Positions 35,175 through 44,299 are shown, counted from the stretch's first letter. The stretch: DNA of 64,000 nt from JACVRN01 sp035276685 (GCA_035276685.1 DATELK010000086.1:41476-105475), one strand, 5' to 3'. Numbers and translations are program-made. Notes: a model not told the origin generated them from the letters alone.

Positions 35175-35954
35175 ATGATTTTTCCTATCGCAGACGATAA
35201 CAGCGACCGCACAGTCGTTCCGGTAGTCAACTACGCGCTGATTCTCATAAACATTCTGGTCTTCGTCTTCCTTCAGGGCTTCGGCTCGAACGACCGCTTC
35301 ACCTACGCCTTTTCGACGGTGCCTTACGAGATAGTGACGGGAACTGACGTGGTTACGCCGGACAGGGTCGTCGAGCATCCCATGACGAAGCAGGCGGTGG
35401 AAGTGCCGGGACTTCAACGCACGCCCATCTCCGTCTACATCACGCTCATTACTTCCATGTTCATGCACGGGGGCTTGGCGCACATCTTCGGCAACATGCT
35501 CTTCCTGTGGATTTTCGGAGACAACCTTGAGGACAGGCTGGGCCATGCGAGGTATCTGCTCTTTTATCTTGTCTGCGGCGTGCTGGCGTCACTGGCGCAC
35601 GTCTTCTCTACAGTCTTGCTGAGCAGCGACAGGGCAGAGCTTCTGATACCAAGCCTCGGCGCGTCGGGCGCTATCTCCGGCGTGCTAGGCGGCTACATAC
35701 TGCTGCACCCGCACAGGCGCGTGCATGCTTTCATGTTCAGCGTGCTGACGACCGTCCCGGCTTGGGTAGCCGTGGGCATCTGGTTCGTGTTTCAGCTAAT
35801 CAGCGGGCTGGGGATGCTGGGCGGCGGCTCGCAGCAGGGCGGCGTGGCCTACGCCGCGCACATAGGAGGCTTCATCGCGGGGCTTCTGCTGATAAAGATT
35901 TTCGACATAGGACGCGGCCCGCGCGCGGCCGCCGACTCACGCCCGGGGATTTAA
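35175..35954 (+). CDS. Rhomboid-family intramembrane serine protease
   Basis: 259 residues with six or more membrane helices and an AGGAG-type ribosome site. The catalytic Ser is in LGASGAISGVLGGY and the catalytic His in YAAHIGGFIAGLL. The oxyanion loop MFMHGGLAHIFGNMLFLWIF, including the HxxxN arrangement, is intact. Rhomboids cut single-pass membrane proteins inside the bilayer. An extended periplasmic loop between helices 1 and 2 (about residues 40-90) fits the family. A long perfect palindrome lies 27 bp after the stop. Confidence 0.94.
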   Translation: MIFPIADDNSDRTVVPVVNYALILINILVFVFLQGFGSNDRFTYAFSTVPYEIVTGTDVVTPDRVVEHPMTKQAVEVPGLQRTPISVYITLITSMFMHGGLAHIFGNMLFLWIFGDNLEDRLGHARYLLFYLVCGVLASLAHVFSTVLLSSDRAELLIPSLGASGAISGVLGGYILLHPHRRVHAFMFSVLTTVPAWVAVGIWFVFQLISGLGMLGGGSQQGGVAYAAHIGGFIAGLLLIKIFDIGRGPRAAADSRPGI

Positions 35955-35980
35955 AAAGGCTCGTCTGGAATTAGAAAGAC

Positions 35981-36046
35981 GCGAAGGGGCGTAAATCTTA
36001 AAGGAAGAGAAGCGCTTCTCTTCCTTTAAGATTTACGCCCCTTTGC
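35981..36046. repeat. 66-bp inverted repeat with no spacer (bidirectional terminator candidate)
   Basis: The central 60 bases (35984-36043) are a perfect palindrome. The left arm starts AAGGGGCGTAAATCTTAAAG and ends AGAAGC at 36013; the right arm begins GCTTCT at 36014. Three further pairs (one G-T) extend it to 35981-36046. It lies between the rhomboid gene and queF, where it could end transcription from the left. Confidence 0.95.
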
Positions 36047-36100
36047 CTAATCAGTTGCGGCTCAGGTAAGATTTCTGTCTGATTTGTAAGGAGCTGTTTC

Positions 36101-36526
36101 ATGTCTACTATCAATCAAGAGTTGCCGCCCGTTAACCAGCAGGGGCTCGACATACGCTCTACGCCGCGCGAGGAGATGAGCCTCTACGGGCTGGACACCT
36201 TCCCCTACGAGTATGCGGGCAGAGAGATTCACATACAGTTTGAGATACCGGAATTCACCTGCGTCTGTCCGTTCTCGGATTTCCCGGACTTCGCCGTCAT
36301 CAGGCTCGACTACGTCCCCAACGAGCGCTGCATAGAACTGAAGAGCCTGAAGCTCTACATCAACTCCTTCCGCACCGTGAAGGTCTTCCACGAGCACGTC
36401 ATCAACATCATACTGGAAGATTTCGTAGCCGCCTGCGACCCCCTGAGCGTAGAGCTTGAAGGCGACTTCAACGTGCGCGGCAACATCAAAACTGTCGTCA
36501 AGGCAAGCTACAGGAAGAAGCAGTAA
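36101..36526 (+). CDS. queF: NADPH-dependent 7-cyano-7-deazaguanine reductase (preQ1 synthase)
   Basis: 141 residues, the short YkvM-like form. The enzyme reduces the nitrile of preQ0 to the amine of preQ1 for queuosine in tRNA. The nucleophilic Cys is in PEFTCVCPFSDFPDFAVI. The family signature ELKSLKLYINSFR, followed by FHEHVIN, is complete. The start has AAGGAG 11 bases upstream. No preQ1 riboswitch was seen in the 54-bp leader and no other queuosine gene is adjacent. Confidence 0.97.
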   Translation: MSTINQELPPVNQQGLDIRSTPREEMSLYGLDTFPYEYAGREIHIQFEIPEFTCVCPFSDFPDFAVIRLDYVPNERCIELKSLKLYINSFRTVKVFHEHVINIILEDFVAACDPLSVELEGDFNVRGNIKTVVKASYRKKQ

Positions 36527-36543
36527 ACAGTTTTCTGATTATC

Positions 36544-36777
36544 ATGGAAATCGCCATCACTGTTGCTGTCTTCGGTATCGCGGCGCTCTTCGTTATGTTC
36601 ATACTGGCGCGCAGGCTTCTGCGCCTGGCCGTTCGTCTAGCGCTTGCATCTATTCTTGTACTTATCTTAGTTGCGGGCGGACTTTTCTGGTGGTGGTCGG
36701 GCGCTGATACTTTCTCCGAGCGCAACCGGAACCGCACAGCTGCTCCCGCGAATCGTCGCACCTCTAACGCTCGGTAA
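36544..36777 (+). CDS. Small two-helix membrane protein
   Basis: 77 residues. Two hydrophobic helices (AITVAVFGIAALFVMFILA and VRLALASILVLILVAGGLFW) are separated by RRLLRLA. A basic, Asn/Arg-rich tail follows. It starts 17 bp after queF and may be co-transcribed with it. No family was recognised. Confidence 0.6.
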   Translation: MEIAITVAVFGIAALFVMFILARRLLRLAVRLALASILVLILVAGGLFWWWSGADTFSERNRNRTAAPANRRTSNAR

Positions 36778-36800
36778 TCTCTGGCGGCCTGGAACGAAAA

Positions 36801-38105
36801 ATGGGGGAGACAGACACAGACGCCGCCGACCAATTCAACGCAAGCATCAGCCGCGAGAAGCTGGACGAAGGCACGCCGGGGCTCTGGCGTCGTTACCGCC
36901 GCCTTCCCAGAAACGTCTTCGCCATCAGCCTCGTCAGCCTTCTGAACGACGCCTCAAGCGAGATTATCTACCCGCTTCTGCCGCTCTTTCTCGCGGCGAC
37001 CCTCGGTGCATCGCCCGCAGCCATAGGCGTCATAGAAGGCGCTGCCGAATCCGTCTCAAGCCTGCTGAAGCTCTTCGCGGGATATTTCAGCGACAAGCGC
37101 GGTCGTCGAAAAGGATTGGTCGTCTTCGGCTACGGGCTGGCGAATCTGGTGCGGCCTCTTCTGGCCTTTGCCACCAACTGGTTTCAGGTGCTGGTGATTC
37201 GCCTGACCGATAGAGTCGGCAAGGGAATCAGGAGCGCCCCGCGCGACGCCATGATTGCCGACGCGGTTCGGGTAGAAGAGCGCGGGCTTGCCTTCGGCTT
37301 TCACCGCGCGATGGATCACGCGGGCGCAGTCATCGGGCCTCTGCTCGGCTACTTGTTGCTGCTAGGCTTCGCTGAAGAGAGGAACGCTCCGACGGCTAAC
37401 GAATACTCGCTGGTCTTTCTCATAGCCTCTGTTCCGGCGACTCTGGCAGTCACCGTGGCTGCGCTCTTCGTGCGCGAGACCTACGGCGCGAAGGGAGCTA
37501 ACAGTAACGGCGCGAGCGCGCCGGTGAAGCTCTCTCTGCGCGGCTTCGACTCGAACTTCAAGCGCTTTCTGGTAATCCTTGCGCTCTTCACGCTCTCTAA
37601 CTCTTCGGACGCCTTTCTACTGCTTCGTGCTCGCGAGGCAGGTGTGTCGGTCGCCACGATTCCGCTTCTCTGGGCCGCGCTTCACGCCAGCAAGGTCTTA
37701 AGCTCGCTCTTCGGCGGCGACCTCTCCGACCGTCTGGGAAGAAAGCGGCTGATTGCGTCGGGCTGGCTCCTCTACGCGGCCGTCTACATGGGCTTCGGGT
37801 TCGTCACTTCCGTAGGCATGGCGTGGGTGCTCTTTCTAATCTACGGCATATACTTCGGGCTCGCGGAAGGGGCGGAGAAGGCATTGGTTGCAGACCTCGT
37901 GCGCCCGGAGCAGCGCGGCACGGCCTACGGGTTGTATAATCTGGCATTCGGCATTACGGTCTTTCCGGCGTCGCTCCTGATGGGCGGGCTCTGGAGCTTG
38001 CGCGGCGCGCAGACGGCCTTCATCGTCAGCGCAGTCCTGGGCGCAATCTCCGCCCTGCTGCTTCTGAACTTCGTACAGGTGAAGCCCGCGAACAACAATG
38101 GTTAG
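36801..38105 (+). CDS. MFS-family transporter
   Basis: 434 residues with 12 predicted membrane helices. The loop 2-3 signature appears as GYFSDKRGRRKGLVVFGYGL, and a second one as GGDLSDRLGRKRLIASGW. The N-terminal half contains LNDASSEIIYPLLPLFL and DRVGKGIRSAPRDAMIAD, typical of a drug or metabolite exporter subgroup of the major facilitator superfamily. The substrate cannot be predicted. The hydrophilic N-terminal extension of about 35 residues is unusual but not unique. The ribosome site is weak. Confidence 0.9.
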   Translation: MGETDTDAADQFNASISREKLDEGTPGLWRRYRRLPRNVFAISLVSLLNDASSEIIYPLLPLFLAATLGASPAAIGVIEGAAESVSSLLKLFAGYFSDKRGRRKGLVVFGYGLANLVRPLLAFATNWFQVLVIRLTDRVGKGIRSAPRDAMIADAVRVEERGLAFGFHRAMDHAGAVIGPLLGYLLLLGFAEERNAPTANEYSLVFLIASVPATLAVTVAALFVRETYGAKGANSNGASAPVKLSLRGFDSNFKRFLVILALFTLSNSSDAFLLLRAREAGVSVATIPLLWAALHASKVLSSLFGGDLSDRLGRKRLIASGWLLYAAVYMGFGFVTSVGMAWVLFLIYGIYFGLAEGAEKALVADLVRPEQRGTAYGLYNLAFGITVFPASLLMGGLWSLRGAQTAFIVSAVLGAISALLLLNFVQVKPANNNG

Positions 38106-38113
38106 GAAGAAAG

Positions 38114-38200
38114 AAATTAACAGGGATGGACAGGATGCACAGGATAAAGAATAAATGCTTTCTCTTTTATCCTGCATATCCTGTCCATCCTGTTTGAATC
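38114..38200. repeat. Dispersed palindromic repeat, family A, copy 4
   Basis: Left arm AATTAACAGGGATGGACAGG; right arm TTATCCTGCATATCCTGTCC with a diverged CATCCTGTTTGAATC end. That right-end variant is shared with the copy at 57532-57620. It separates the MFS gene from the cupin gene. Confidence 0.9.
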
Positions 38201-38222
38201 CGCTTCTGATTAAATCGCTATT

Positions 38223-38525
38223 ATGAGAATAGAGCGTTGGAACAAAGGGGAAGAGCCTAGCGCGCCTGAGCTTCGTCGCGCGCTTGAGGCCGAAGGCTAC
38301 CACGTTTTCGAGTGGAGCGACGCGCCCGGAACAAGCTATGCCGCGCACCGTCACAGGGAAGACCAGTCGCACTGGATTATCAGCGGCCAGCTTGAGTTGC
38401 GCGTGCAGGGCCGAACCTACACCCTGAGCGCGGGCGACAGAGACTTTCTTCCGGCAGACACAGTTCACGCCGCATTCGTTCCCGGCACGGAGCCGGTCAG
38501 GTATCTCATAGGCGCAAGACGATAA
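38223..38525 (+). CDS. Small cupin-domain protein
   Basis: 100 residues forming a single cupin barrel. The first motif is SYAAHRHREDQSHWIISGQL (metal-binding His pair) and the second is LSAGDRDFLPADTVHAAFVP. Such one-domain cupins bind a metal and can act as enzymes or sensors; the ligand is unknown. Its TAA overlaps the polymerase ATG by one base (TAATG), so the two are translated together. Confidence 0.88.
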   Translation: MRIERWNKGEEPSAPELRRALEAEGYHVFEWSDAPGTSYAAHRHREDQSHWIISGQLELRVQGRTYTLSAGDRDFLPADTVHAAFVPGTEPVRYLIGARR

Positions 38526-40351
38526 TGGAAACTCCCTACAAAATAGTCACCACGACAGACGAGCTGCAACGGGCCGTCACAGAGCTTGGCAAATATCCCG
38601 TCTTAGGGTTCGACACAGAGACTACGGCCCTTGACCCTTATCAGGGCCGCGTGCGCCTCGTGCAGTTAAGCACGCCCGAAGGCTTCACCTACGTCATAGA
38701 CCTTGACCGCTTCGCCTCCGATGACATGCGAAAGACGGAATCGCTTGAGCCTTTGCGGAAACTGCTCGCCGCACAAAAGCCCGTCAAGATAGCTCACAAC
38801 GCCAAGTTCGATGCCAAGTGGATTCGTCACTACATGGGCGCGGAGCTTGGCGGCGAGTACGACTCGTGGACTTGTGACAAGATAGAGGTGGAGCGCGGCG
38901 GCCTCTTCGACACGTTGCTTGCCAGCCAGATTGTCTCCGCCGGAGATACCGAAGACCGACACAGCTTGCAGCTCGTCGTAGAGCGTTATCTGGACGAGAC
39001 TATGGACAAGTCGTCCCAGCTTTCCGACTGGAGCGGCGAGCTATCGGAAACGCAGCTCGAATACGCCGCACGCGACGCGGCCATCCTTCTCCCCTTGCGC
39101 GAAAAGCTCGTGGAGCGCATCAAGGCCGACAGCCTCGGCCGCGTCGCTCAACTTGAATTTGAATGCGTCGTTCCACTTGCCGCGCTTGAACTGGCGGGCA
39201 TTTATCTGGACCGACAGTGTTGGAGTATTAAGCTCAAGGAGATAGAGCGACAGCGCGACGAGCTGTACGAGCAGTTGCAGGATGAGCTTGCCGAAGAGTC
39301 TGCACAGCAGTCCTTCTTTGGCCCAACGCGTAACGATATCAATTTGGACTCGCACATTCAGTTGACGCGCGCCTTGACGCGCCTCAAGATTCCTGTACCT
39401 GATTCTACGCGCAACTGGAAACTTGAGCCACTTGCTGGCGAATATCCCGTCATCGGCCGCATTCTTGAATACCGCACCCTGCAAAAAACGCTTAAGTTCG
39501 GTGAGACACTGCTTAATTCCCTTAGGGAGGACTCTAGTCGTATTCATTCGCACTTCCATCAAATCGGAGCGCCGACCGGCAGAATGTCTTCGACTGATCC
39601 GAATATCCAACAAATCCCCCATGCCTTTGATATGCGCAGATGCTTCCGCGCGCCCGACGGGCGAAGACTAGTGGTGGCAGATTATTCGCAGATAGAATTG
39701 CGCATCCTCGCAGAATTCACAGGCGATATCGGATTCATTGACGCGTTCCAATCAGGCGCAGACCTTCACCGCGTGACTGCCGCCCAAGTCTTCAGCGTCC
39801 CGCTCGATACGGTCAGTAAAGAGCAGCGTGACTTTGCCAAGCGTCTAAATTTCGGCGTCGTCTACGGCATAGGTGCGCGCCGCTTCGCATTGCTGACAGG
39901 ATTATCGGAGACACAAGCTGAAGACCTTCTTCGGCGGTACTTTGCCACCTATCGTGCGCTTGATGCATGGCTGCGTGAGGCATCTAACAAGGCTCTGCGG
40001 GAACATACCGCGCCTCGTACCCTTGCAGGCCGTCTCTTTCGCTTTAACTTCGACCCCGAAGACAGACAAGCTGCCTCTCTCGCCCAACGTAATGGTCGCA
40101 ACTCACCCATTCAGGGTAGCAGCGCCGATATTATCAAGCGCGCCTTACGCCTCCTTCATGACCGTCTAAGAGGTACTACCGCCTTAGTTGTCAACGCAGT
40201 TCATGACGAAGGTGTTGCTGAAGCGGATGCGAATGAGGCGGCGGGTGTTGCGAAGGTGGTTGAAGATGCTATGTGTAGGGCGGGTGAGGAGTACTTAAAG
40301 AAAGTACCTGTCAAGGTTGAATCGGTAGTTTGTAATGAATGGGTTAAGTAA
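38525..40351 (+). CDS. Family A DNA polymerase with 3'-5' exonuclease, lacking 5'-nuclease
   Basis: 608 residues. The exonuclease domain is complete: Exo I GFDTETTALDPYQGR near residue 25, Exo II IAHNAKFDAKWI, and Exo III YAARDAAILLPL. The polymerase has motif A VADYSQIELRILAEF near 380, motif B RDFAKRLNFGVVYGIG, and motif C VNAVHDEGVAEA. There is no N-terminal 5'-nuclease as in E. coli Pol I. Similar short polymerases occur in phages and in some bacterial chromosomes. The first 210 codons are GC-rich like the neighbours, while the later part is lower in GC. It follows the cupin gene by overlap and precedes a possible nuclease gene by 52 bp. Whether the genome has a full polA elsewhere is unknown. 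Confidence 0.93.
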   Translation: METPYKIVTTTDELQRAVTELGKYPVLGFDTETTALDPYQGRVRLVQLSTPEGFTYVIDLDRFASDDMRKTESLEPLRKLLAAQKPVKIAHNAKFDAKWIRHYMGAELGGEYDSWTCDKIEVERGGLFDTLLASQIVSAGDTEDRHSLQLVVERYLDETMDKSSQLSDWSGELSETQLEYAARDAAILLPLREKLVERIKADSLGRVAQLEFECVVPLAALELAGIYLDRQCWSIKLKEIERQRDELYEQLQDELAEESAQQSFFGPTRNDINLDSHIQLTRALTRLKIPVPDSTRNWKLEPLAGEYPVIGRILEYRTLQKTLKFGETLLNSLREDSSRIHSHFHQIGAPTGRMSSTDPNIQQIPHAFDMRRCFRAPDGRRLVVADYSQIELRILAEFTGDIGFIDAFQSGADLHRVTAAQVFSVPLDTVSKEQRDFAKRLNFGVVYGIGARRFALLTGLSETQAEDLLRRYFATYRALDAWLREASNKALREHTAPRTLAGRLFRFNFDPEDRQAASLAQRNGRNSPIQGSSADIIKRALRLLHDRLRGTTALVVNAVHDEGVAEADANEAAGVAKVVEDAMCRAGEEYLKKVPVKVESVVCNEWVK

Positions 40352-40403
40352 ACATTTACCCGATTAATTTTGGGAAGTCTCGACGGAAGGCAGTCTTTCC
40401 CTC

Positions 40404-41720
40404 ATGAAAGCAATATCAAAGCTTCGTTTCGATGCCCTAGCCGGATATGTCCGGATTCCCACCGCACGTCTCATAGTCAGCGAGTTAGATTGGTATGAAG
40501 AGGGAAATGAGAAAGTTCTAGGCGTACTACTCTTAGACATACATGACCAAGACTATGGTTATTGCCTTCTTGGGCGTGACCGTAAAAAACGGTTTCGTGC
40601 AGTAAAGACTGGTTCTTCATTTGCCACAGTGGCCGAAGCCCGTCGTGAGCTTCGCAGGTCTCTTGTCAAGTGTGCCAAATGGAAGAACGAAAAGTTCCAC
40701 CAAGGTGACGAAAAGGGTGAGCCCCTCGACTTTTTTACACCTGTTGTCAAAGAAGAGAAGATGTCTGAATCGTTCAAGCGTGTATTCTCTAACGAGGAGC
40801 GCCCCGCCAGAGGACTCTTGGCTGAGATGATGAACTGGTATGAAGACGTTGACGGGAATTTTGTTCAGCAGTTCCAGTCCACGGGCTTTGACGCAAGACT
40901 CTGGGAACTATATCTGTATGCACTTTTCAATGAGCTCGGTTACACATTCAACCGCGATTACGCCGCCCCCGATTTCCTGTGTGAGGGGCTTCCAGGAAAG
41001 TTCTTTGTCGAAGCAACGACGGTAAATCCTTCAGCCGTCCCGCCGACTGAGGATGAGTTAACGCAAAAGGGTTACTCGGAAAATTATGTGCCGATCAAGT
41101 TCGGCAGCGCTCTCTTCTCGAAGCTCCAGAAAAAGTATTGGGAACTCCCACACGTAGAGGGGCTCCCTCTGGTTTTCGCTGTACAGGATTTTCATCAACC
41201 TTTGTCAATGACTTGGAGCGCATCGGCCCTTGTCCAATACCTTTATGGTATACGTCAGACTTTGAATATTAAAGATGACGGCTCTACTGAAGAGATAATT
41301 GAGCGGATAGATACCTACGAGTGGAAGGGAAAGAAGATTCCCGCAGGCTTCTTCCGGCAACCTGATACCGAACACGTTAGCGCTGTGATAGCTAATCCAG
41401 GGGGAACTGTTGCAAAGTTCGACCGAATGGGATTCATAGCCGGGTTTGGTGATAAGAATATCGAAATCACACGGAGGGGGCTATGTTTTCGTGAGTCGGA
41501 TGTGCCGGAGGAATTCAGACAGGAGGTAAGCGTTCCCGGCTACTCCGAATCCTGGGTAGAGGGCCTGTCCGTTTACCATAATCCGAACGCTGTTCACCCC
41601 CTGCCGGAACATTTCATTCCCGGAGCCGCCCACTTTACTATGAAGGATGATAGCATCGTAGGCGTTATGCCCCCGTTTCATCCGATTGGCTCGATAACAT
41701 CCATTCTCGTCCCACGCTAA
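40404..41720 (+). CDS. Uncharacterised protein with possible PD-(D/E)XK nuclease core
   Basis: 438 residues, no signal peptide. The family was not recognised by name. The middle has the order expected for a restriction-type nuclease: Glu168 in LWELYLYALFNELGYTF, Asp190 in AAPDFLCEG, and Glu203 in FFVEATTVNP. The usual E-x-K lysine is replaced by Thr (E-A-T). The N-terminal 150 residues (FDALAGYVRIPTARLIVSEL, FRAVKTGSSFATVAEAR) and the C-terminal 200 form separate, unassigned regions. GC content is lower than the surroundings, and the gene is close behind the DNA polymerase, so joint transfer is possible. Nuclease activity is inference from a weak motif. Confidence 0.7.
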   Translation: MKAISKLRFDALAGYVRIPTARLIVSELDWYEEGNEKVLGVLLLDIHDQDYGYCLLGRDRKKRFRAVKTGSSFATVAEARRELRRSLVKCAKWKNEKFHQGDEKGEPLDFFTPVVKEEKMSESFKRVFSNEERPARGLLAEMMNWYEDVDGNFVQQFQSTGFDARLWELYLYALFNELGYTFNRDYAAPDFLCEGLPGKFFVEATTVNPSAVPPTEDELTQKGYSENYVPIKFGSALFSKLQKKYWELPHVEGLPLVFAVQDFHQPLSMTWSASALVQYLYGIRQTLNIKDDGSTEEIIERIDTYEWKGKKIPAGFFRQPDTEHVSAVIANPGGTVAKFDRMGFIAGFGDKNIEITRRGLCFRESDVPEEFRQEVSVPGYSESWVEGLSVYHNPNAVHPLPEHFIPGAAHFTMKDDSIVGVMPPFHPIGSITSILVPR

Positions 41721-41785
41721 CTTTATATATGGAATGAAGAGTTAAGGGCAGGGGCGGATAGAGGTGTATTTAACGCATTACCGTC

Positions 41786-43336
41786 TCAATCTACAATTTC
41801 GGTCGCGGCTGTTTCTAATGCGGGGCTGAGGGCGGCGCGCTTGCGCCAGACGAGGTAGACGGGAAGACCTGTGAAGACTATCAGGTAGCCTATGCCCGCC
41901 GTCTGAGGCGAAAGGTAAGCTAAATCCAGTACGAGCAGGAGCGCTATCACTATGTAGAGCGCGGGGACGAAGGGATAGCCCCATGTCCTGTAGGGTCTGG
42001 GGGCTTCCGGCGCTTTGCGGCGCATGACTATGACGGCCGCGACCATCAGCACGTAGAAGACAAGGTCGGCCGAGATGATGTAGGCCAGCAGCTGAGTGTA
42101 GACATCGCCATAGGGGTCTTCGCCGGGAGCCGCGTTTGGTCTAACTGTGCGCGGCAGGGTAAGCAAGCTGGCCCAGACGCCCTGCGCCAAGAGCGCGACC
42201 GCAGGGACGTGATAAGAGTTGACTCGCCCGACGGCTTTGAAGAAGAGCCTGTCGCGCGCCATAGCGTAATAGACGCGCGCTCCTGCCAGTATCAGCCCGT
42301 TGTTGCATCCGAAGGTCGAGACCATTATCAGCACGGCCATCAGGATAGTGCCGGGCGCGCCGAGTATGGCCTGCATCGTGACTGTGGCGACCCTGTCCTG
42401 CGGCGCTCTCTGAATCTCCGCGAGCGGCAGCGTCACCACGTAAGCGAGGTTAGCCAGTAGATAAAGCCCCACTACGAGCCCGCAGCCTATGAGCAGCGCG
42501 CGGGGAAGATTCCGACCGGGCTCGCGCACTTCGCTTCCCGTGAAGGTGACGTTGTTCCACGCCGACTGCGCGAAGAGCGGCCCGACCATAGCTTGCCCGA
42601 GCAGCATAAGAAGCGCCAGAGCGCCCGTCATCTTAAAGTCCGTGAGCGCCGCCTGAGGCGTCCAGCCGTTGGCAACAGGGTTCCACCAGTCGGACGTGAA
42701 AGCCGCAGCGCCTGTCCTTGAGCCTGCCGCCCATCCCAGAGTCAGGCCAACAAGTATGAGACCTATGAGCGCAGCCGTCTTCGTGAAAGTGAAGGTGTTC
42801 TGTATGGCCTTTCCGGCCCGCAGGCCGAAGGTGTTGCTAATGGTCAGAAAGAGTATGACGACGATGGCTACGAACTGCTGCGTGGAGAGACTGACGGCGT
42901 AGCCGCCGCCGACGCGCACGGGCTCTATGATGTAGCTGGTCGAGGAGATTTGAGGCGCGAGCACGCCCATGAACTTTGCAAACCCTATGGCGACCGCCGC
43001 AATCGTGCCCGTCTGTATGACCAGAAAGAGCGACCAGCCGAAGAGAAAGCCTATCGCGGGGCTGTAGGCTTCGCGCAGGAAGACGTACTGGCCGCCCGCG
43101 CGCGGCATCATCGTGGCAAGCTCTGCACAGCAGAGCGCGCCCGTGATGGTCAGAAGTCCCGCCACGGCCCACGCGGCGAGCAGCCAGCCGGGCGAGCCTA
43201 CGAGTCGAGCCGAAGCGGCAGAGGTGAGGAAAATCCCCGAGCCAATCATAGAGCCGACGACTATCATCGTCGCGTCCAGAAGGCCGAGGCCCCTGACGAG
43301 GCTCTGGGAATCGCGCTCGCTCTTCTTCTCGCTCAT
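41786..43336 (-). CDS. APC-superfamily amino acid permease
   Basis: 516 residues with 12 or more membrane helices. Helix 1 carries the substrate-binding unwound segment VVGSMIGSGIFLTSAASA. Helix 2-3 has LCCAELATMMPRAGGQYVFL, and helix 6 has TFTGSEVREPGRNLPRALL. These match the amino acid-polyamine-organocation family, LAT-like branch. The transported amino acid is not predictable. The N- and C-termini are hydrophilic. Its upstream gap to the lipoprotein gene on the same strand is filled by a palindrome. Confidence 0.94.
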   Translation of the reverse strand: MSEKKSERDSQSLVRGLGLLDATMIVVGSMIGSGIFLTSAASARLVGSPGWLLAAWAVAGLLTITGALCCAELATMMPRAGGQYVFLREAYSPAIGFLFGWSLFLVIQTGTIAAVAIGFAKFMGVLAPQISSTSYIIEPVRVGGGYAVSLSTQQFVAIVVILFLTISNTFGLRAGKAIQNTFTFTKTAALIGLILVGLTLGWAAGSRTGAAAFTSDWWNPVANGWTPQAALTDFKMTGALALLMLLGQAMVGPLFAQSAWNNVTFTGSEVREPGRNLPRALLIGCGLVVGLYLLANLAYVVTLPLAEIQRAPQDRVATVTMQAILGAPGTILMAVLIMVSTFGCNNGLILAGARVYYAMARDRLFFKAVGRVNSYHVPAVALLAQGVWASLLTLPRTVRPNAAPGEDPYGDVYTQLLAYIISADLVFYVLMVAAVIVMRRKAPEAPRPYRTWGYPFVPALYIVIALLLVLDLAYLSPQTAGIGYLIVFTGLPVYLVWRKRAALSPALETAATEIVD

Positions 43337-43348
43337 GGGAAAAGAAAA

Positions 43349-43437
43349 AGGTGCCGGGTATCAGTGGCCGGGTGACGGGAAAAGAAAATCAAGCTTTCTT
43401 TCTTTTCCCGTCACCCGACGCCCTGCACACGGCACCT
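43349..43437. repeat. 89-bp palindromic element (family E), MITE-like ends
   Basis: Ends AGGTGCC (43349-43355) and GGCACCT (43431-43437) are inverted repeats. Inside, GGGTGACGGGAAAAGAAA faces TTTCTTTTCCCGTCACCC. It fills almost the entire gap between the permease and lipoprotein genes. Confidence 0.88.
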
Positions 43438-43440
43438 GTT

Positions 43441-44025
43441 CTACTTCTTGCCAATGTTGGGATTGGCGCGGGCTATGTCGGAAGCCTTCTTGTGCAAGTC
43501 TTTGGCGTCCTGCCTCAGCTTCTTGAACTCGTTCACCTTGTTGACGTACTCGGTGCGCTTGTCCGTGGGGAGTCCCGACGCGGTGTAGTTGTCGCGGGCT
43601 ATGATGGCGGCTTCGCGCATGGCTGTCCAAGCCTCTATCTCTTTGCGGAAGGCCTGCGCCTTGATTGAGAGGTACTCTTTGTAGGTCGAGTCTACGTCGA
43701 GCTTGGAGGCCTGCTCTACCTTGTCGGCGGCGTTCTTGCCCTTCTCCAGTCCCTTGTCTATGTCGTTGACCAGCTCGCCAAGAATACGTTTCGTCTCGTC
43801 AACGTTCTTGTCGTTCATGGCCTTGTTGAGGTCGGACTGTTTCTTGGAAGCCTCCTCGTCAATGCGGTCAATCTCTTCCAGGTCGTCCTTGGCCTGGTTC
43901 ACCAGCTTGTTGGCTTCTTCGGTGGGATTCTTTCCAAGATTTTTTAATGAAGCGCAGGCGAGGGACACAGCCGCCAGCACGAGGAGCGCCAGCACCGCGT
44001 TAACCTTACCTCTTTTGTCTGTCAT
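43441..44025 (-). CDS. Helical lipoprotein of unknown function
   Basis: 194 residues with an AAGGAAT-type ribosome site. The signal sequence ends in a lipobox, VLAAVSLAC, so Cys24 is probably lipidated. The mature part is almost all helical and highly charged, for example NKLVNQAKDDLEEIDRIDEE, and reads as a coiled coil. No enzyme motif is present. Possible roles include an envelope spacer or adaptor, but nothing in the sequence decides this. Confidence 0.75.
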   Translation of the reverse strand: MTDKRGKVNAVLALLVLAAVSLACASLKNLGKNPTEEANKLVNQAKDDLEEIDRIDEEASKKQSDLNKAMNDKNVDETKRILGELVNDIDKGLEKGKNAADKVEQASKLDVDSTYKEYLSIKAQAFRKEIEAWTAMREAAIIARDNYTASGLPTDKRTEYVNKVNEFKKLRQDAKDLHKKASDIARANPNIGKK

Positions 44026-44299
44026 GATGGATTCCTTTCAAGTTTTTCTTTAATGGCAACGGCGCGTCCTGAGGCCTATGAACCCCGGACGGTAAAACGC
44101 CCGGTTTTTCTGCCGCCCGCTTGACGGGCCCCTTTGAGCCTTAGCTTTATGGCCTGAAGAACACGTATGAATCTGGCATGAGCAGCGTGGATATTCGCTT
44201 TTCTTCAGACACCTGTCAAGGAGAATTTAAAAAAGCAAAACTGCTCTGCAATAGGAGCGGACTCCCTTTTTTCAAGACTTTTGCCTTATCCCTCTCAGC

